Positions 17,946 through 26,926 of a stretch of DNA of 64,000 bases are shown here, in pieces (the stretch's first letter is position 1; every line of letters begins with the position of its first letter). The notes below the pieces were generated by a model. It was not told the DNA's origin. It did no database searches and saw only the letters and a program-made list of their open reading frames with translations. The stretch spans positions 186,001 through 250,000 of the forward strand of contig NZ_CP053443.1 in assembly GCF_000769405.2 (NCBI RefSeq), in the 5' to 3' direction. The position numbers and the translations under genes are program-made. This stretch comes from Rhizobium brockwellii. GTDB taxonomy: Bacteria; Pseudomonadota; Alphaproteobacteria; Rhizobiales; Rhizobiaceae.

Positions 17946-19248
17946 CCTTCATACCGCGACGGAAAACGTTTTGATCGACGAGCGGGTGCGCGGCTTTCCG
18001 CCAGGCAATCCGCCACTTGCGCTGGCTGCAATCGGCAAGCAGGGATGGAAGCCCTATGACGGCAGGATGGCCCTGCCGCTGATCTCGCTCGACCGACAGG
18101 CTTTCACCCATAATGTCGAACTGATGATGGCCTATGTGAAGAGCCACGGCGCCGACATCGCGCCGCACGCCAAGACACCGATGTCGACGGCGCTGGCGCA
18201 GGCACTTCTGGCGGCAGGCGCCTGGGGCACGACGGTCGCCGACATCCGCCAGGCCGCTGTCCTGCTCAAGGCGGGACAACGCCGGCTGATCCTCGCCAAC
18301 GAGATCGGCGGGGCCGCCGCTGCCCGCAGGCTCGCGGCCCTGCTTGGCCGTTATCCCGCTGCAGAGCTTCATATCTTCGTGGATTCGACAGCGCTGGTCC
18401 ATGCTCTTCGTTCCGCATGGCATGAGCGCGCCGATCTACCGCCCCTCGGCCTGCTGGTGGAGTTCGGCGCCGGCCGCGCCGGTACCCGCGGCGTCGACGC
18501 CGCCGAGGCAATTCTGGAGGCGATCCTTGCCGCGGAGACGCCGGCCTTCCGGCTGACCGGCATCGCCGCCTATGAGGGTGCGGCGGCGACCGCCGATGCG
18601 GAAGAGACGATGCGTCGCATCGACGCGCTGATGGCGGTGACATCCGATTTCCTGCCGAAGGTGCGCGCCCGCATCGGTGACGAGCGGCCGCTCCTCGTCA
18701 CGGCTGGCGGCTCGGTGTTTTTCGATGTGGTGATTGCCAGGCTTTCCGCCGCCATCGCAGCCGATCCCGCCTGCCGGCTGGTGCTGCGCAGCGGCGCGAT
18801 CTTCTTCCACGATCACGGCATTTACGAACGCGGCCTTGCCGGCCTCGATGCACGCGGCGGTTTCCGCATCGGCGGCGAGACGGTTTCGGCGGCGGCAGCT
18901 TTCCGTCCGGCGCTGCGGGTTTGGGCCGAGATCCTGTCGCGGCCGGAGCCGCGGCTGGCGATCTGCGGCATGGGCATGCGCGACGTGGCGATGGACCAGG
19001 ACCTGCCGCGGCCGCTGGCGCTCTATCGCAATGGTGCGTATCTCGCCGATCTCGGAAACGCCGACGTGTTTCGCCTCAACGATCAGCACGCCTTCGTGGC
19101 CCTTGCCGACGGCAGCGACGTTGCGGTCGGCGACGTCATCGAGTGCGGCATCTCGCATCCCTGCACCTGCCTTGACCGGCATGCCATCCTCTACGGCCTC
19201 GATCCGGACCATTCGGTGACCGCGGCCTATCTGACTAGCTTCGGCTGA
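17938..19248 (+). CDS. Fold-III PLP enzyme, D-serine dehydratase/D-threonine aldolase-like
   Basis: 436 residues from the ATG at 17938, which overlaps the preceding stop; the open frame further upstream is a shadow of the amidohydrolase. The PLP lysine is K79 in IAPHAKTPMS, and ARIGDERPLLVTAGGS resembles the phosphate-binding part. Near the C-terminus H407-P-C409 gives the His-x-Cys metal pair known from eukaryotic-type D-serine dehydratase; D-threonine aldolases use His-x-Asp. A dehydratase would release 2-aminoacrylate, the substrate of RidA, which is the next gene. An aldolase or racemase role remains possible. Confidence 0.85.
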   Translation: MSDLHTATENVLIDERVRGFPPGNPPLALAAIGKQGWKPYDGRMALPLISLDRQAFTHNVELMMAYVKSHGADIAPHAKTPMSTALAQALLAAGAWGTTVADIRQAAVLLKAGQRRLILANEIGGAAAARRLAALLGRYPAAELHIFVDSTALVHALRSAWHERADLPPLGLLVEFGAGRAGTRGVDAAEAILEAILAAETPAFRLTGIAAYEGAAATADAEETMRRIDALMAVTSDFLPKVRARIGDERPLLVTAGGSVFFDVVIARLSAAIAADPACRLVLRSGAIFFHDHGIYERGLAGLDARGGFRIGGETVSAAAAFRPALRVWAEILSRPEPRLAICGMGMRDVAMDQDLPRPLALYRNGAYLADLGNADVFRLNDQHAFVALADGSDVAVGDVIECGISHPCTCLDRHAILYGLDPDHSVTAAYLTSFG

Positions 19249-19285
19249 ACTCTCCCTCCAAAAGCAAGAAAAGGAAAACCCGCAA

Positions 19286-19630
19286 ATGATCCAGCGTTAT
19301 CAGAAAGGTTCGCGTATGAGCCAAGCTGTCAGCTACGGCGGTCTCGTCTATATTGCCGGCCAGGTCGCGGAAGATCGCAAGGCTGATATCAAGGATCAGA
19401 CCCGCGACGTGCTCGGCAAGATCGACGCCCTTTTGAAAGAGGCGGGTATCGATCGCTCGCGCCTTATCGCCGTCAATGTCTTCCTGCCGGCGATCGTCGA
19501 TTTCGAGGCGATGAACAGCGTCTATGATGACTGGATCGACATCGAAAACCCGCCGGCCCGCGCCTGCACCGAAGCTCGTCTCGCCGATCCCGATCTGCGC
19601 GTCGAAATGACTGCCGTCGCCGCCCTTTGA
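19286..19630 (+). CDS. RidA/YjgF-family enamine/imine deaminase
   Basis: 114 residues, the usual RidA size. GGLVYIAGQVAED, TRDVLGKIDALLKEAGIDRSRLIAVNVFLPAI and PPARACTEARLADPDLRVEMTAVA cover the family core, with the substrate-binding arginine in PARACTEA. RidA proteins hydrolyse reactive 2-aminoacrylate-type enamines made by PLP dehydratases. Following directly after a D-serine-dehydratase-like enzyme this is a sensible functional pair. Confidence 0.9.
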   Translation: MIQRYQKGSRMSQAVSYGGLVYIAGQVAEDRKADIKDQTRDVLGKIDALLKEAGIDRSRLIAVNVFLPAIVDFEAMNSVYDDWIDIENPPARACTEARLADPDLRVEMTAVAAL

Positions 19631-19661
19631 CGGCATCGCAACCGTTCGCACTGGAGACATC

Positions 19662-20675
19662 ATGCACAGCGGTCTCGTCAATCCGATCGACTTTTCGCGC
19701 GAGGGCCGGCAGGCCGGCCACCTCGCCATTCCCTATTCGATCGACCGGTCGCCCTATTATCAGATCCGCATTCCGGTCCTTCGCCTGAAAAATGGCGAGG
19801 GGCCGTCTTTGCTGCTGATGGCCGGCAACCATGGCGACGAGTATGAGGGCGAACTCCAGCTCGGCCGGTTGATGCGGCTGCTGGATGTCGCCGAAATCCG
19901 CGGCGCCGTCACCATCTTGCCGATGGCGAACCTGCCGGCGGTGATGGCGGCCAAGCGCTGCTCGCCCTTCGACGGCAGCAATCTCAATCGGGCCTTTCCC
20001 GGCGATCCCAGCGGATCACCGACGGCGCGGATGGCGCATTTCCTCGAACACGAACTCTTTCCGCGCCATGACGTCGTGCTCGATCTGCATTCGGGCGGCA
20101 CCTCCATGGCCCACCTGCCCTGCACGCTGATCGAGCGGCAGGCCGATGCCTCCCGCTTCGAACGGTCCGTTTCACTGATGCGCGCCATGGGTGCGGCGCA
20201 TGCCTTCATCGCCGATAACGGGCCGACCGCACCGACGTCGATGGGGGCTGCGGCAAGGGCCGGGACCATCGGTCTTTCCGGCGAGTTCGGCGGCGGCGGC
20301 ACCGTGACGCCTGCGACGATGGGTTTCACGGCGGCGGCGATCGACCGGCTGCTGGTGACACTCGGCATCGTCGAGCGTCCGGTCCTGTCGCGCGCACAGC
20401 TCACCGAGCCCGGGCCTTTGCAACTGCTTTCGCTATCCCGGCACAGCCAGGGCATCTATGCGAACCGCAGAGGCTGGTTCGAGCCGGCCGCAGCCCTCGG
20501 CGCCACCGTTGCCGCCGGGGATCTTGCCGGATGGTATCATGATCTGGAACGCCCGGAGCAGCCGGAGGAAGAGCTGCGCTTTGCCGAGAGCGGCATTGTC
20601 ATTTCCCACCGGCTGCATTGCGACAGCCAGGCCGGCGACTGCCTGATCCAGGTCGCCGAACCCATCGCATCCTGA
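19662..20675 (+). CDS. Succinylglutamate desuccinylase/aspartoacylase family deacylase (M14-like)
   Basis: 337 residues, GGAG before the ATG. The zinc site HxxE is in LLMAGNHGDEYEGE (about residues 58-61) and the third ligand in VVLDLHSGGTSM (about residue 145); NLNRAFPGDPSGS is the substrate-binding block. Family relatives include DoeB-type N-acetyl-diaminobutyrate deacetylases, AstE and AspA, all of which remove an acyl group from an amino acid. It ends the importer operon, so the imported compound may be an N-acyl amino acid conjugate. It meets the next gene tail to tail, 16 bp apart. Confidence 0.87.
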   Translation: MHSGLVNPIDFSREGRQAGHLAIPYSIDRSPYYQIRIPVLRLKNGEGPSLLLMAGNHGDEYEGELQLGRLMRLLDVAEIRGAVTILPMANLPAVMAAKRCSPFDGSNLNRAFPGDPSGSPTARMAHFLEHELFPRHDVVLDLHSGGTSMAHLPCTLIERQADASRFERSVSLMRAMGAAHAFIADNGPTAPTSMGAAARAGTIGLSGEFGGGGTVTPATMGFTAAAIDRLLVTLGIVERPVLSRAQLTEPGPLQLLSLSRHSQGIYANRRGWFEPAAALGATVAAGDLAGWYHDLERPEQPEEELRFAESGIVISHRLHCDSQAGDCLIQVAEPIAS

Positions 20676-20691
20676 GGAGCCGCTGATCTGC

Positions 20692-21876
20692 TCAAGCGAC
20701 TGCGTCGACCGCTGCCTTGACCCAGTCGAGGCGCTTTGCCGGCATGAGGCCGTAATTGTAGAAGTTCACGCCGTCAGCGCCGGCATCGACGGCGGCCTTG
20801 GCGCGTGCGGCCAGGATCGCCGGCCCGCTGACCTCCGGATAGAAGACGCGCAAGCCCACCCCGAGGAACTTGCCCGGTCCGATTGCCGCCCGGCCGGTCC
20901 GGATGACATCGCCGACGGCATCAGGCTCCATCTCGTAGCAGCAGAGGATCGCCCCGTCGCAGAGCTTGCCGATGGCTGCGAGATCGACGCCGCCGAGCCA
21001 GCCGTCCTTCAGGTCGATGAGCACGATGCGTGTCGCCGGATCGGCGCCCGCCTTGATCTCACCGATCAGGCTGGTCACCGGTTCGCTGCGCCAAGTGAGA
21101 TAGGCATGCAGATGGGGATGGTCGCGAAAGGCATCGATGCCCGCTACCGGGAAGTCCGGCAACTGCCGTGCCGGGACAGCTCGTTCGCAGAGTTCGGCGA
21201 TGAAGTGCGCGACCGATCGGCGCGCGCCCTCGACCGGTACGCCGGCCTTGGTGGCGCGCGCCGTGCAATGGTCGCAGAAGCAGAGCGACAGCAGGAAATC
21301 GTCTTCGGCATTCAGCCCGACGCCGTCTTTCTCATGATGATATTCATGCGCGAATCCCATGAAGTTCGGGCTCTCGAGTTCCACCATATCGGGCTGGTAG
21401 TTGGTCGTGATGTCGCGAACAAGGGTAACGGCATAGTCCCGTGCCGCCGGGCTGGAGGGGCAAAGATTGTAGTAGTTGGGATTGCCGAAGGCGTTCCGCG
21501 TCACATGATCGGGATGTAGCATGCCGAGACGGCTATTGTGCAGGCAGACCGTCCAGCAGGAGACCTTGAGACCCGTCGCCTCGCGTCCCTTGACGAGCGC
21601 TTCCAGCATGTCGCCACGCTCGGCGACATTCATGGCCATCAGCGGCTGGATCAGTTTATCCCGCCATAGGCTTTCATCCGGCCGGAAATAGACCGTCCCG
21701 TCCTCGGGGAAATAGGCCTTCTGCCGCGGGCTCCGCGGCTGCAGGAACCGGCCGGCGTGATAGGAGGTCGCCAGACTGACGGTCGTCAGGCCCGCACGGT
21801 CGCAAAGGTCGGCGGCGAGTGCTGCGAGCCCCTGGTCCTGGATATCCCAGGGGTAAGTCCACATGGAAAGATGCAT
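20692..21876 (-). CDS. Conserved protein of unknown function, TIM-barrel/glycosidase-like
   Basis: 394 residues that I cannot place in a named family. It opens MHLSMWTYPWDIQDQG and has alternating hydrophobic strands and helices suggesting a (beta/alpha)8 barrel: TTVSLATSYHAGRF, LKVSCWTVCLHNSRLG, PDMVELESPNFMGF, RIVLIDLKDGW, GAILCCYEM, GADGVNFYNYG. The acidic ELESPN and IDLKD strand ends could hold catalytic acids. CFCDHC is a Cys cluster (about residue 200) as found in some glycosidase-like barrels. Its promoter carries an operator-like site (21896-21934) resembling the one before the importer operon, so it probably belongs to the same regulon and pathway. Confidence 0.75.
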   Translation of the reverse strand: MHLSMWTYPWDIQDQGLAALAADLCDRAGLTTVSLATSYHAGRFLQPRSPRQKAYFPEDGTVYFRPDESLWRDKLIQPLMAMNVAERGDMLEALVKGREATGLKVSCWTVCLHNSRLGMLHPDHVTRNAFGNPNYYNLCPSSPAARDYAVTLVRDITTNYQPDMVELESPNFMGFAHEYHHEKDGVGLNAEDDFLLSLCFCDHCTARATKAGVPVEGARRSVAHFIAELCERAVPARQLPDFPVAGIDAFRDHPHLHAYLTWRSEPVTSLIGEIKAGADPATRIVLIDLKDGWLGGVDLAAIGKLCDGAILCCYEMEPDAVGDVIRTGRAAIGPGKFLGVGLRVFYPEVSGPAILAARAKAAVDAGADGVNFYNYGLMPAKRLDWVKAAVDAVA

Positions 21877-21895
21877 GGCGTGCTCCCGTCGAATC

Positions 21896-21934
21896 TGTCC
21901 ATTTTATAGAACACGTGTCCATAATAGTGTCCAG
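21896..21934. promoter_or_regulatory. Operator-like site with three TGTCCA repeats
   Basis: TGTCCA occurs at 21896-21901, 21916-21921 and 21928-21933, and the region is also an imperfect dyad around ACACGTGT (21911-21918) with TATA-rich arms. It lies 20 bp upstream of the minus-strand start at 21876. The layout resembles the site at 12389-12427. Confidence 0.55.
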
Positions 21935-21974
21935 ATCGATCTTGAGGCGGGCGCCTGCTGGTAGCGGGTTTTGC

Positions 21975-22009
21975 ATAAGGCGGCTGGCCGAAAAGGCCAG
22001 CCGCCTTAT
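21975..22009 (-). terminator. Strong hairpin downstream of the RraA-like gene
   Basis: A perfect 15-bp stem (21975-21989 with 21995-22009) around a 5-nt loop begins 36 bp after the RraA-like stop. There is no long T-run, but stem strength and placement before the separate promoter of the next gene suggest that it ends the RraA transcript. Confidence 0.65.
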
Positions 22010-22044
22010 AAAGTGGCAGGGCTGATAGCTATTGCGGCGTCGCG

Positions 22045-22719
22045 TCAGATGTCGACGACGAGGCCCTTGGCTTTCAGCACCGGTTCGAGATTGCTGACCT
22101 CGATGACCGATTTGCCCTGCTTATATGCCGCGATATAGCCGGCCTCGGCATCTTCGCGGGCCTGTGACAGCCTGGCGACGTCCTGCGCTTCCTGGCGACG
22201 CACGACCACCAAGCCGTCGGCATCGCCGGCGATGATGTCGCCGGGATGGATGATTTCGCCGCCGACGATGATCGTGTCGTTCACCGCCGCAATGGTTTCC
22301 TTCACCGTCCCCTTGATGCAGACGCTGAGCGAGAAGACGGGGAAACCAAGTTCTCTCAGTTGAAGCGTGTCGCGCACGCCTGTGTCGGTCACGAGGCCGC
22401 CGATGCCCTTTGCCAGGCAGGCATTGGCGAGGACATCGCCGAAGGATCCGGCCTCTTCATATTCGCCCGCCGATACGACGATGATATCGCCCGGCTTTGC
22501 GTAGTTGATGGCAAGCTGCAGCATGATGTTGTCACGCGGCGCGCACTTCACTGTGAAGGCCGGACCGCAGAGTTTCATGCGGTAGTCGACGGGCTTCAGG
22601 CGGGAGGAAAGGGCTCCGCGGCGCCCTTGGGCTTCGTGGATCGTCGCGGGCGAAAATTTGGAAACGGCGTCGATATCGGCTTTGCTTGGCCGTTCGGCAA
22701 TATCTTTAATATGGATCAT
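22045..22719 (-). CDS. RraA-family protein (4-hydroxy-4-methyl-2-oxoglutarate aldolase-like)
   Basis: 224 residues from the ATG at 22717-22719 behind GGGAGG. GLVTDTGVRDTLQLRELGFPVFSL carries the substrate-binding Arg and metal-binding Asp of the RraA/HMG-aldolase fold, and HPGDIIAGDADGLVVV is the second signature. Family members are divalent-metal aldolases or decarboxylases of oxaloacetate-type acids; the RNase E inhibitor RraA shares the fold. Here it follows an amino-acid importer, and an aldol-cleavage role in catabolism is more likely than RNA control. Confidence 0.88.
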   Translation of the reverse strand: MIHIKDIAERPSKADIDAVSKFSPATIHEAQGRRGALSSRLKPVDYRMKLCGPAFTVKCAPRDNIMLQLAINYAKPGDIIVVSAGEYEEAGSFGDVLANACLAKGIGGLVTDTGVRDTLQLRELGFPVFSLSVCIKGTVKETIAAVNDTIIVGGEIIHPGDIIAGDADGLVVVRRQEAQDVARLSQAREDAEAGYIAAYKQGKSVIEVSNLEPVLKAKGLVVDI

Positions 22720-22810
22720 GGATGCCTCCCATTTTTGGCCGACGGCGGGCATGTCCCGCCGTCTCAATTTGTTTGGACGTTGTCAGTGGATGACGCCGAA
22801 GCCGGTCGGC

Positions 22811-23647
22811 TTACGGGATCGGGTCGAACTTCAGCTCCGAGAGCGATACGACCTTGTCGGTGCGCGTCATCTTGTATTCGGTATCCGGGCCGAGCCACTT
22901 GTCCCAGATCTTGTTGATCTCGCCCGATGTGTCGAGCTTGCGAAGGATCTCGTTGATCTTGGCGGTCAGCGCCGGCTGATCCTTGGCCATGCCGATGCCG
23001 ATCGGCTGGTACAGCATCGGCTCCTCGATCATCCGCATTTCCTTGCCCTTGCTCTTCGATTCATTGACGAACTTGGTCGTCGTCATGGTGTTGGCCACCA
23101 TGCCGCGCGCCTTGCCCTGCTGGACGGCGAGATAGGCCGAGGCGGTATCCTGGAAGGTCAGTGGGTCGGATTTGTTGAGCTTGATCGACATCTCGGAGGT
23201 CGAACCTTTGGTCGAAGCGATACGCTGGCCCGCATAATCGGCCTTCTTCTTGCCGGCATCGTCCGCCGGCACGATCAGCATTTCCTTGGCGAGATAATAG
23301 GGATCGCTGAACTGGATCTGCTCGGCGCGGCTCAGAGTATAGGCAAGGTTGGCAACGGTGATGTCGACGCGGCCGAGCTTGACCTCGGGCACGCGCGCCT
23401 CGACCGAAACTGGCTTGATTTCAGCCTTGACGCCCAATTCCTTGGCGATGGCGCCGCAGAGATCGACGTCGAAACCGGCCATTTCGCGGGTCTTCGGATC
23501 GGGCGAAGCGAAGGGAGGAACGTCGGCGAAAGTCGCGCAGCGCAGGGTTTTTGCCGAGATGATGTTGTCGAGCTGATCGGCTTGTGCGGGCAAAGCGGCC
23601 GCCATGCCGGCAAATGCGGCGGTGAGGGTTAGGCATTTCCAGTTCAT
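22811..23647 (-). CDS. Periplasmic amino-acid-binding protein (GltI/GlnH-like)
   Basis: 278 residues from the ATG at 23645-23647 (AAGGAGAACAGCA upstream), signal peptide MNWKCLTLTAAFAGMAAALPAQA. The body shows family-3 receptor blocks: TLRCATFADVPPFA, GFDVDLCGAIAKELGV, VDITVANLAYTLSRAEQIQFSDPYY and IGIGMAKDQPALTAKINEIL. It is encoded after its ATPase and permeases, the reverse of the more common order. Likely substrate is an acidic or polar amino acid, by family only. Confidence 0.9.
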   Translation of the reverse strand: MNWKCLTLTAAFAGMAAALPAQADQLDNIISAKTLRCATFADVPPFASPDPKTREMAGFDVDLCGAIAKELGVKAEIKPVSVEARVPEVKLGRVDITVANLAYTLSRAEQIQFSDPYYLAKEMLIVPADDAGKKKADYAGQRIASTKGSTSEMSIKLNKSDPLTFQDTASAYLAVQQGKARGMVANTMTTTKFVNESKSKGKEMRMIEEPMLYQPIGIGMAKDQPALTAKINEILRKLDTSGEINKIWDKWLGPDTEYKMTRTDKVVSLSELKFDPIP

Positions 23648-23678
23648 TGCTGTTCTCCTTTGTTTTTGGTGGTTGGTA

Positions 23679-24443
23679 TCAATGCCTGAGATCAGCGAGG
23701 AAACGCTGCGCCCGGGGATGACGTGGATTGTTGAAGAATTCCTCGGGGGTTGCCATTTCGAGGATCTGGCCGGCATCGATGAACCAGACCCGATCGGCTA
23801 CGTCGCGCGCGAAACCCATTTCATGGGTGACGCAGAGCATGGTCATGCCTTCCGACGCCAGGCTCTTCATGACGGCCAGCACTTCGCCGACCATTTCAGG
23901 ATCGAGCGCGCTGGTGGGCTCGTCGAACAGCATCACCGGCGGTTCCATGGCGAGGGCGCGGGCGATTGCCACCCGCTGCTGCTGGCCACCCGAGAGTTGA
24001 CCGGGATAGGCCCGCGCCTTGTCGGCAAGGCCGACCCGATCGAGAAGCTTGAGGGCCTTGTCCTCTGCGACATCCGGCGCCACGCCTTTCACCCGGATCG
24101 GCGACATCGACACGTTTTCGACCACGGAAAGGTGCGGAAACAGGTTGAAGTTCTGGAATACGAAGCCGATCCGGCTGCGCAGCGCATTGAGTTGCTTTGC
24201 CCGCATGGCGGCGTGAATGTTATGCCCGTCAAGCGTGATCGATCCGCTGTTGATCTCCTCAAGGCGATTGATCGTGCGGATCAGCGTCGATTTTCCCGAA
24301 CCGGACGGTCCGCAGATGACCACGACCTCGCCGCGCGAGACCTGCGCATCGATGTCCTTCAGGACCGGGTAGTCGCCGTAGCTCTTGCAGACCTGCGAAA
24401 GCCGGATCGTCTGCAATTCCTGTGCTGATACTGACATGGTCAT
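23679..24443 (-). CDS. Amino-acid ABC transporter ATP-binding protein (GltL/GlnQ type)
   Basis: 254 residues from the ATG at 24441-24443, which overlaps the permease stop by ATGA; an ATG two codons on is an alternative. Much longer extension upstream is only a shadow of the permease gene. Walker [11 protein letters not shown]-loop [12 protein letters not shown], signature LSGGQQQR and Walker [15 protein letters not shown] are intact, and the C-terminus [17 protein letters not shown] is typical of GlnQ-type ATPases. Confidence 0.93.
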   Translation of the reverse strand: MTMSVSAQELQTIRLSQVCKSYGDYPVLKDIDAQVSRGEVVVICGPSGSGKSTLIRTINRLEEINSGSITLDGHNIHAAMRAKQLNALRSRIGFVFQNFNLFPHLSVVENVSMSPIRVKGVAPDVAEDKALKLLDRVGLADKARAYPGQLSGGQQQRVAIARALAMEPPVMLFDEPTSALDPEMVGEVLAVMKSLASEGMTMLCVTHEMGFARDVADRVWFIDAGQILEMATPEEFFNNPRHPRAQRFLADLRH

Positions 24444-25198
24444 AGCTGCTCCGATATGATTTTCGATGGCGCGACCAAGGCGGCAGAGGGAAGGTTGGAA
24501 AGTCCCGCACGTCGCCGCGTGATGCTCCGCTCGAGGCGATTTGCGAAGTAGGTGAGCGTCCAGCAGATGGCGAAGTAGACGATCGCCAGAATGAGGAAGA
24601 CCTGGAAAGGCTGCGTCAGGAGCTGGTTGTTGACCTGGCTTGCGGCAAAGGTCAGGTCCGGCACGTTGATCACGTAGCCGAGCGTCGTGTCCTTGATCGT
24701 CGACACGAAGGTGGAGATGATGCTCGGGATCATGTTGTAGAGCGCCTGCGGCAGGATGATGAAGCGCATGGCACCTAAATAACCGTGACCAAGCGCACGC
24801 CCCGCATCCATCTGGCCCGGTCCGAGCGCGACGATGCCGGCACGGACGACTTCGCTCAGGAACGCGCTCTGATAGACCACGAGTGTCGTCAGCATCGTCA
24901 CGAAGCTCGGCACATCGGCGCCGGTCAGCAGCGGAACGAGGAAATAGCTCCACAGGATGAGCATCAAGAGCGGCACGCCCCTGGTGAAATAGACGAGCGC
25001 CGTGACCGGCCAGCGCAGCAGCGGCGACCTGGAGAGCCGCGCCAGTGCGAAGAGGATGCTGACCGGAAAGGCGAAAGCAATGCTGAGTGCAGAAAGGATC
25101 AGCGTGTTGGCGAGCCCGCCAAGCGGCCCGTTCGGATATTGGCCGATCAGCAGCAGCAGCCAGTAGTCTTGGACGATGACGATCATATCGTGGATCAT
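24440..25198 (-). CDS. Amino-acid ABC transporter permease (GltK-like)
   Basis: 252 residues. Contains [25 protein letters not shown] and the EAA loop [34 protein letters not shown], standard for polar amino-acid permeases. Its start overlaps the stop of the other permease (25195-25198) and its stop overlaps the ATPase start. Five to six hydrophobic segments predicted by eye. Confidence 0.92.
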   Translation of the reverse strand: MIHDMIVIVQDYWLLLLIGQYPNGPLGGLANTLILSALSIAFAFPVSILFALARLSRSPLLRWPVTALVYFTRGVPLLMLILWSYFLVPLLTGADVPSFVTMLTTLVVYQSAFLSEVVRAGIVALGPGQMDAGRALGHGYLGAMRFIILPQALYNMIPSIISTFVSTIKDTTLGYVINVPDLTFAASQVNNQLLTQPFQVFLILAIVYFAICWTLTYFANRLERSITRRRAGLSNLPSAALVAPSKIISEQL

Positions 25199-25902
25199 GC
25201 CCGCGCACTCCTGGCAGGATCCGTGCGCATCGACAGATAGGCGCCGATGCTCATGATCACGAGCGAGAAGAAAAGGTAGAGAACCGTGCCGATCAGGTAG
25301 GCCTCGAAGGTCCGGAAGCTGAGGTTCTCGATTTCCTTGACGGCATGCGTCAGTTCCGAGGCTCCGATGACGACGGCGAGACTGCTGTTCTTGAACAGGG
25401 AAACGCTGTGATTGATGAGCGGCGGCAGCGCGTTGCGCACGCCCTGCGGCATGATGACGAAACGCATCGCCGAGACATAACCGTGGCCAAGTGCGCGGGC
25501 TGCCTGCATTTGGCCGGGACTGACCGAGCGCACGCCTGACCGAAGATCTTCGCTGAAATAGGCCGCCTGGCAGAGCCCGAGCCCGATCACCGCGAAGATG
25601 GCCTCGGCATTATGGACGGCCAGCCATTCGGCTACCCCGCTCGGCATCAGGGTGAAAATCCCGAAGTACCACAGCATCAGCTGAACCAGGGTGGGGACGT
25701 TCCGGTGGTAGGAGACGTAAGCGGCAACTAACGGATCGCCGAAGCGAAAGGGCGACAAACGCAACGCCAGCAGCAGAAGTGCCAGCGCCATCGCCATCGA
25801 CCAGGAGCAGGCATAGATGATGAAGGTCATCTCGATGCCATGCAGCAGCATGGCGGTATATTCCGGATTTCCCAGGATTGCCGAAAGGTCGAAATCGCTC
25901 AC
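25195..25902 (-). CDS. Amino-acid ABC transporter permease (GltJ-like)
   Basis: 235 residues. [25 protein letters not shown] matches the first conserved permease block, and [34 protein letters not shown] the EAA loop. It partners the permease at 24440-25198; both carry nearly identical EAA loops, suggesting an old duplication. Overlaps by ATGA with the SDR gene before it, so transporter and dehydrogenase share an mRNA. Confidence 0.92.
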   Translation of the reverse strand: MSDFDLSAILGNPEYTAMLLHGIEMTFIIYACSWSMAMALALLLLALRLSPFRFGDPLVAAYVSYHRNVPTLVQLMLWYFGIFTLMPSGVAEWLAVHNAEAIFAVIGLGLCQAAYFSEDLRSGVRSVSPGQMQAARALGHGYVSAMRFVIMPQGVRNALPPLINHSVSLFKNSSLAVVIGASELTHAVKEIENLSFRTFEAYLIGTVLYLFFSLVIMSIGAYLSMRTDPARSARA

Positions 25903-26678
25903 GGGCTTGGCTCCCCGGATTGATCCGTCTTCGCCACAGGCTGGGGCTTTGCTGTCTGCAGGCCGCCCATGACCTGCAGCGTCGGGGTGATCTCCATATG
26001 TCCGATATTGACGGCGACGGGGGCTGCTATGGCGAAGGCAATCGCGTCGGCGATATCGGCCGCCTGCGGCAGTTCGAAGCCGTCGATGAACCTTTCGCGG
26101 ATGCTGGGGTCATCGCCGTGGACGTGATTGAAAATGTCAGTGGCGACCCGGCCGGGGCAGATTTCCGTGACCCGTACCCGCTTGCCGAAAGCGTCGATAC
26201 GCAGCTGATTGGACAGCATGCTCACCCCTGCCTTGGTGGCGTGATAGGATGAGTTGCCGCCGAAATTGTAGGCGCCGGCAATCGACGAGATGTTGATGAC
26301 ATGTCCGCGGTCGCGCGCCACCATGCCGGGCACGACCAGCCGGCAGATGTGCAGAACCGCCCGGAGATTGACGTCGACGATGAGATCGATATCGCCCTCG
26401 TCGGCTTCCAGGAATTTCTTCGGCCGGTCGACACCGGCATTGTTGACGAGAATATCGAACTCCACCCGACGGGTGAGCTCGGCCATGGCCTGACGGTCGG
26501 TCACATCGATGACGTGGGCGATGCAGCCCGTCCGCGCGGCCAGCTGCTGCAACGCTTCGGCACTGCGGGCAACGGCATGGACCTCGATGTTCTCCCGGCG
26601 GAGCCGCTCAACCACGGCTGCGCCGATACCGGAGGATGCGCCGGTCACCAGTGCGGTCTTGTAGTCGGAGAATGGCAT
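25899..26678 (-). CDS. Short-chain dehydrogenase/reductase
   Basis: 259 residues. The NAD(P) motif TGASSGIG is at about 11-18, NNAG at about 82-85, and the catalytic Ser and Tyr-x-x-x-Lys (SSYHATKAG) near residue 150. It is the first gene of the minus-strand operon containing the Glt-type importer and the RraA-like aldolase. It may oxidise a hydroxy-amino acid or hydroxy acid formed from the imported compound, as YdfG-type SDRs do with serine and 3-hydroxy acids. It faces the LysR gene (26927). Confidence 0.9.
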   Translation of the reverse strand: MPFSDYKTALVTGASSGIGAAVVERLRRENIEVHAVARSAEALQQLAARTGCIAHVIDVTDRQAMAELTRRVEFDILVNNAGVDRPKKFLEADEGDIDLIVDVNLRAVLHICRLVVPGMVARDRGHVINISSIAGAYNFGGNSSYHATKAGVSMLSNQLRIDAFGKRVRVTEICPGRVATDIFNHVHGDDPSIRERFIDGFELPQAADIADAIAFAIAAPVAVNIGHMEITPTLQVMGGLQTAKPQPVAKTDQSGEPSP

Positions 26679-26926
26679 TGTCGTTCCCTTGTTGTTGATC
26701 GAGACAGTAGCGAAGCTTAAACCCCTTGCCTAAGACCGATTATCTCTGGAGCAATAAGCAACGGTTATGGAGCCCGCGCAGGCTGCTGAAGAAGAGAAAG
26801 AGCTGATGCCGGGCATCAGCTTGCTGCGTCCGGGCCTGAGGAAAGCAGCGACGGCGTCGCGTTGCAAAAGCAATGCGTGTCTGCAAACATGTAAGCCGCG
26901 CAGATCAGAACGGTACCCCGATCCTC

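Noticed and set aside
24444..25208. N-terminal extension of the GltL-like ATPase to a start at 25208
   Set aside because: The extension is an out-of-frame reading of the permease gene; the ATG at 24443 overlaps the permease stop and starts the true ATPase sequence.
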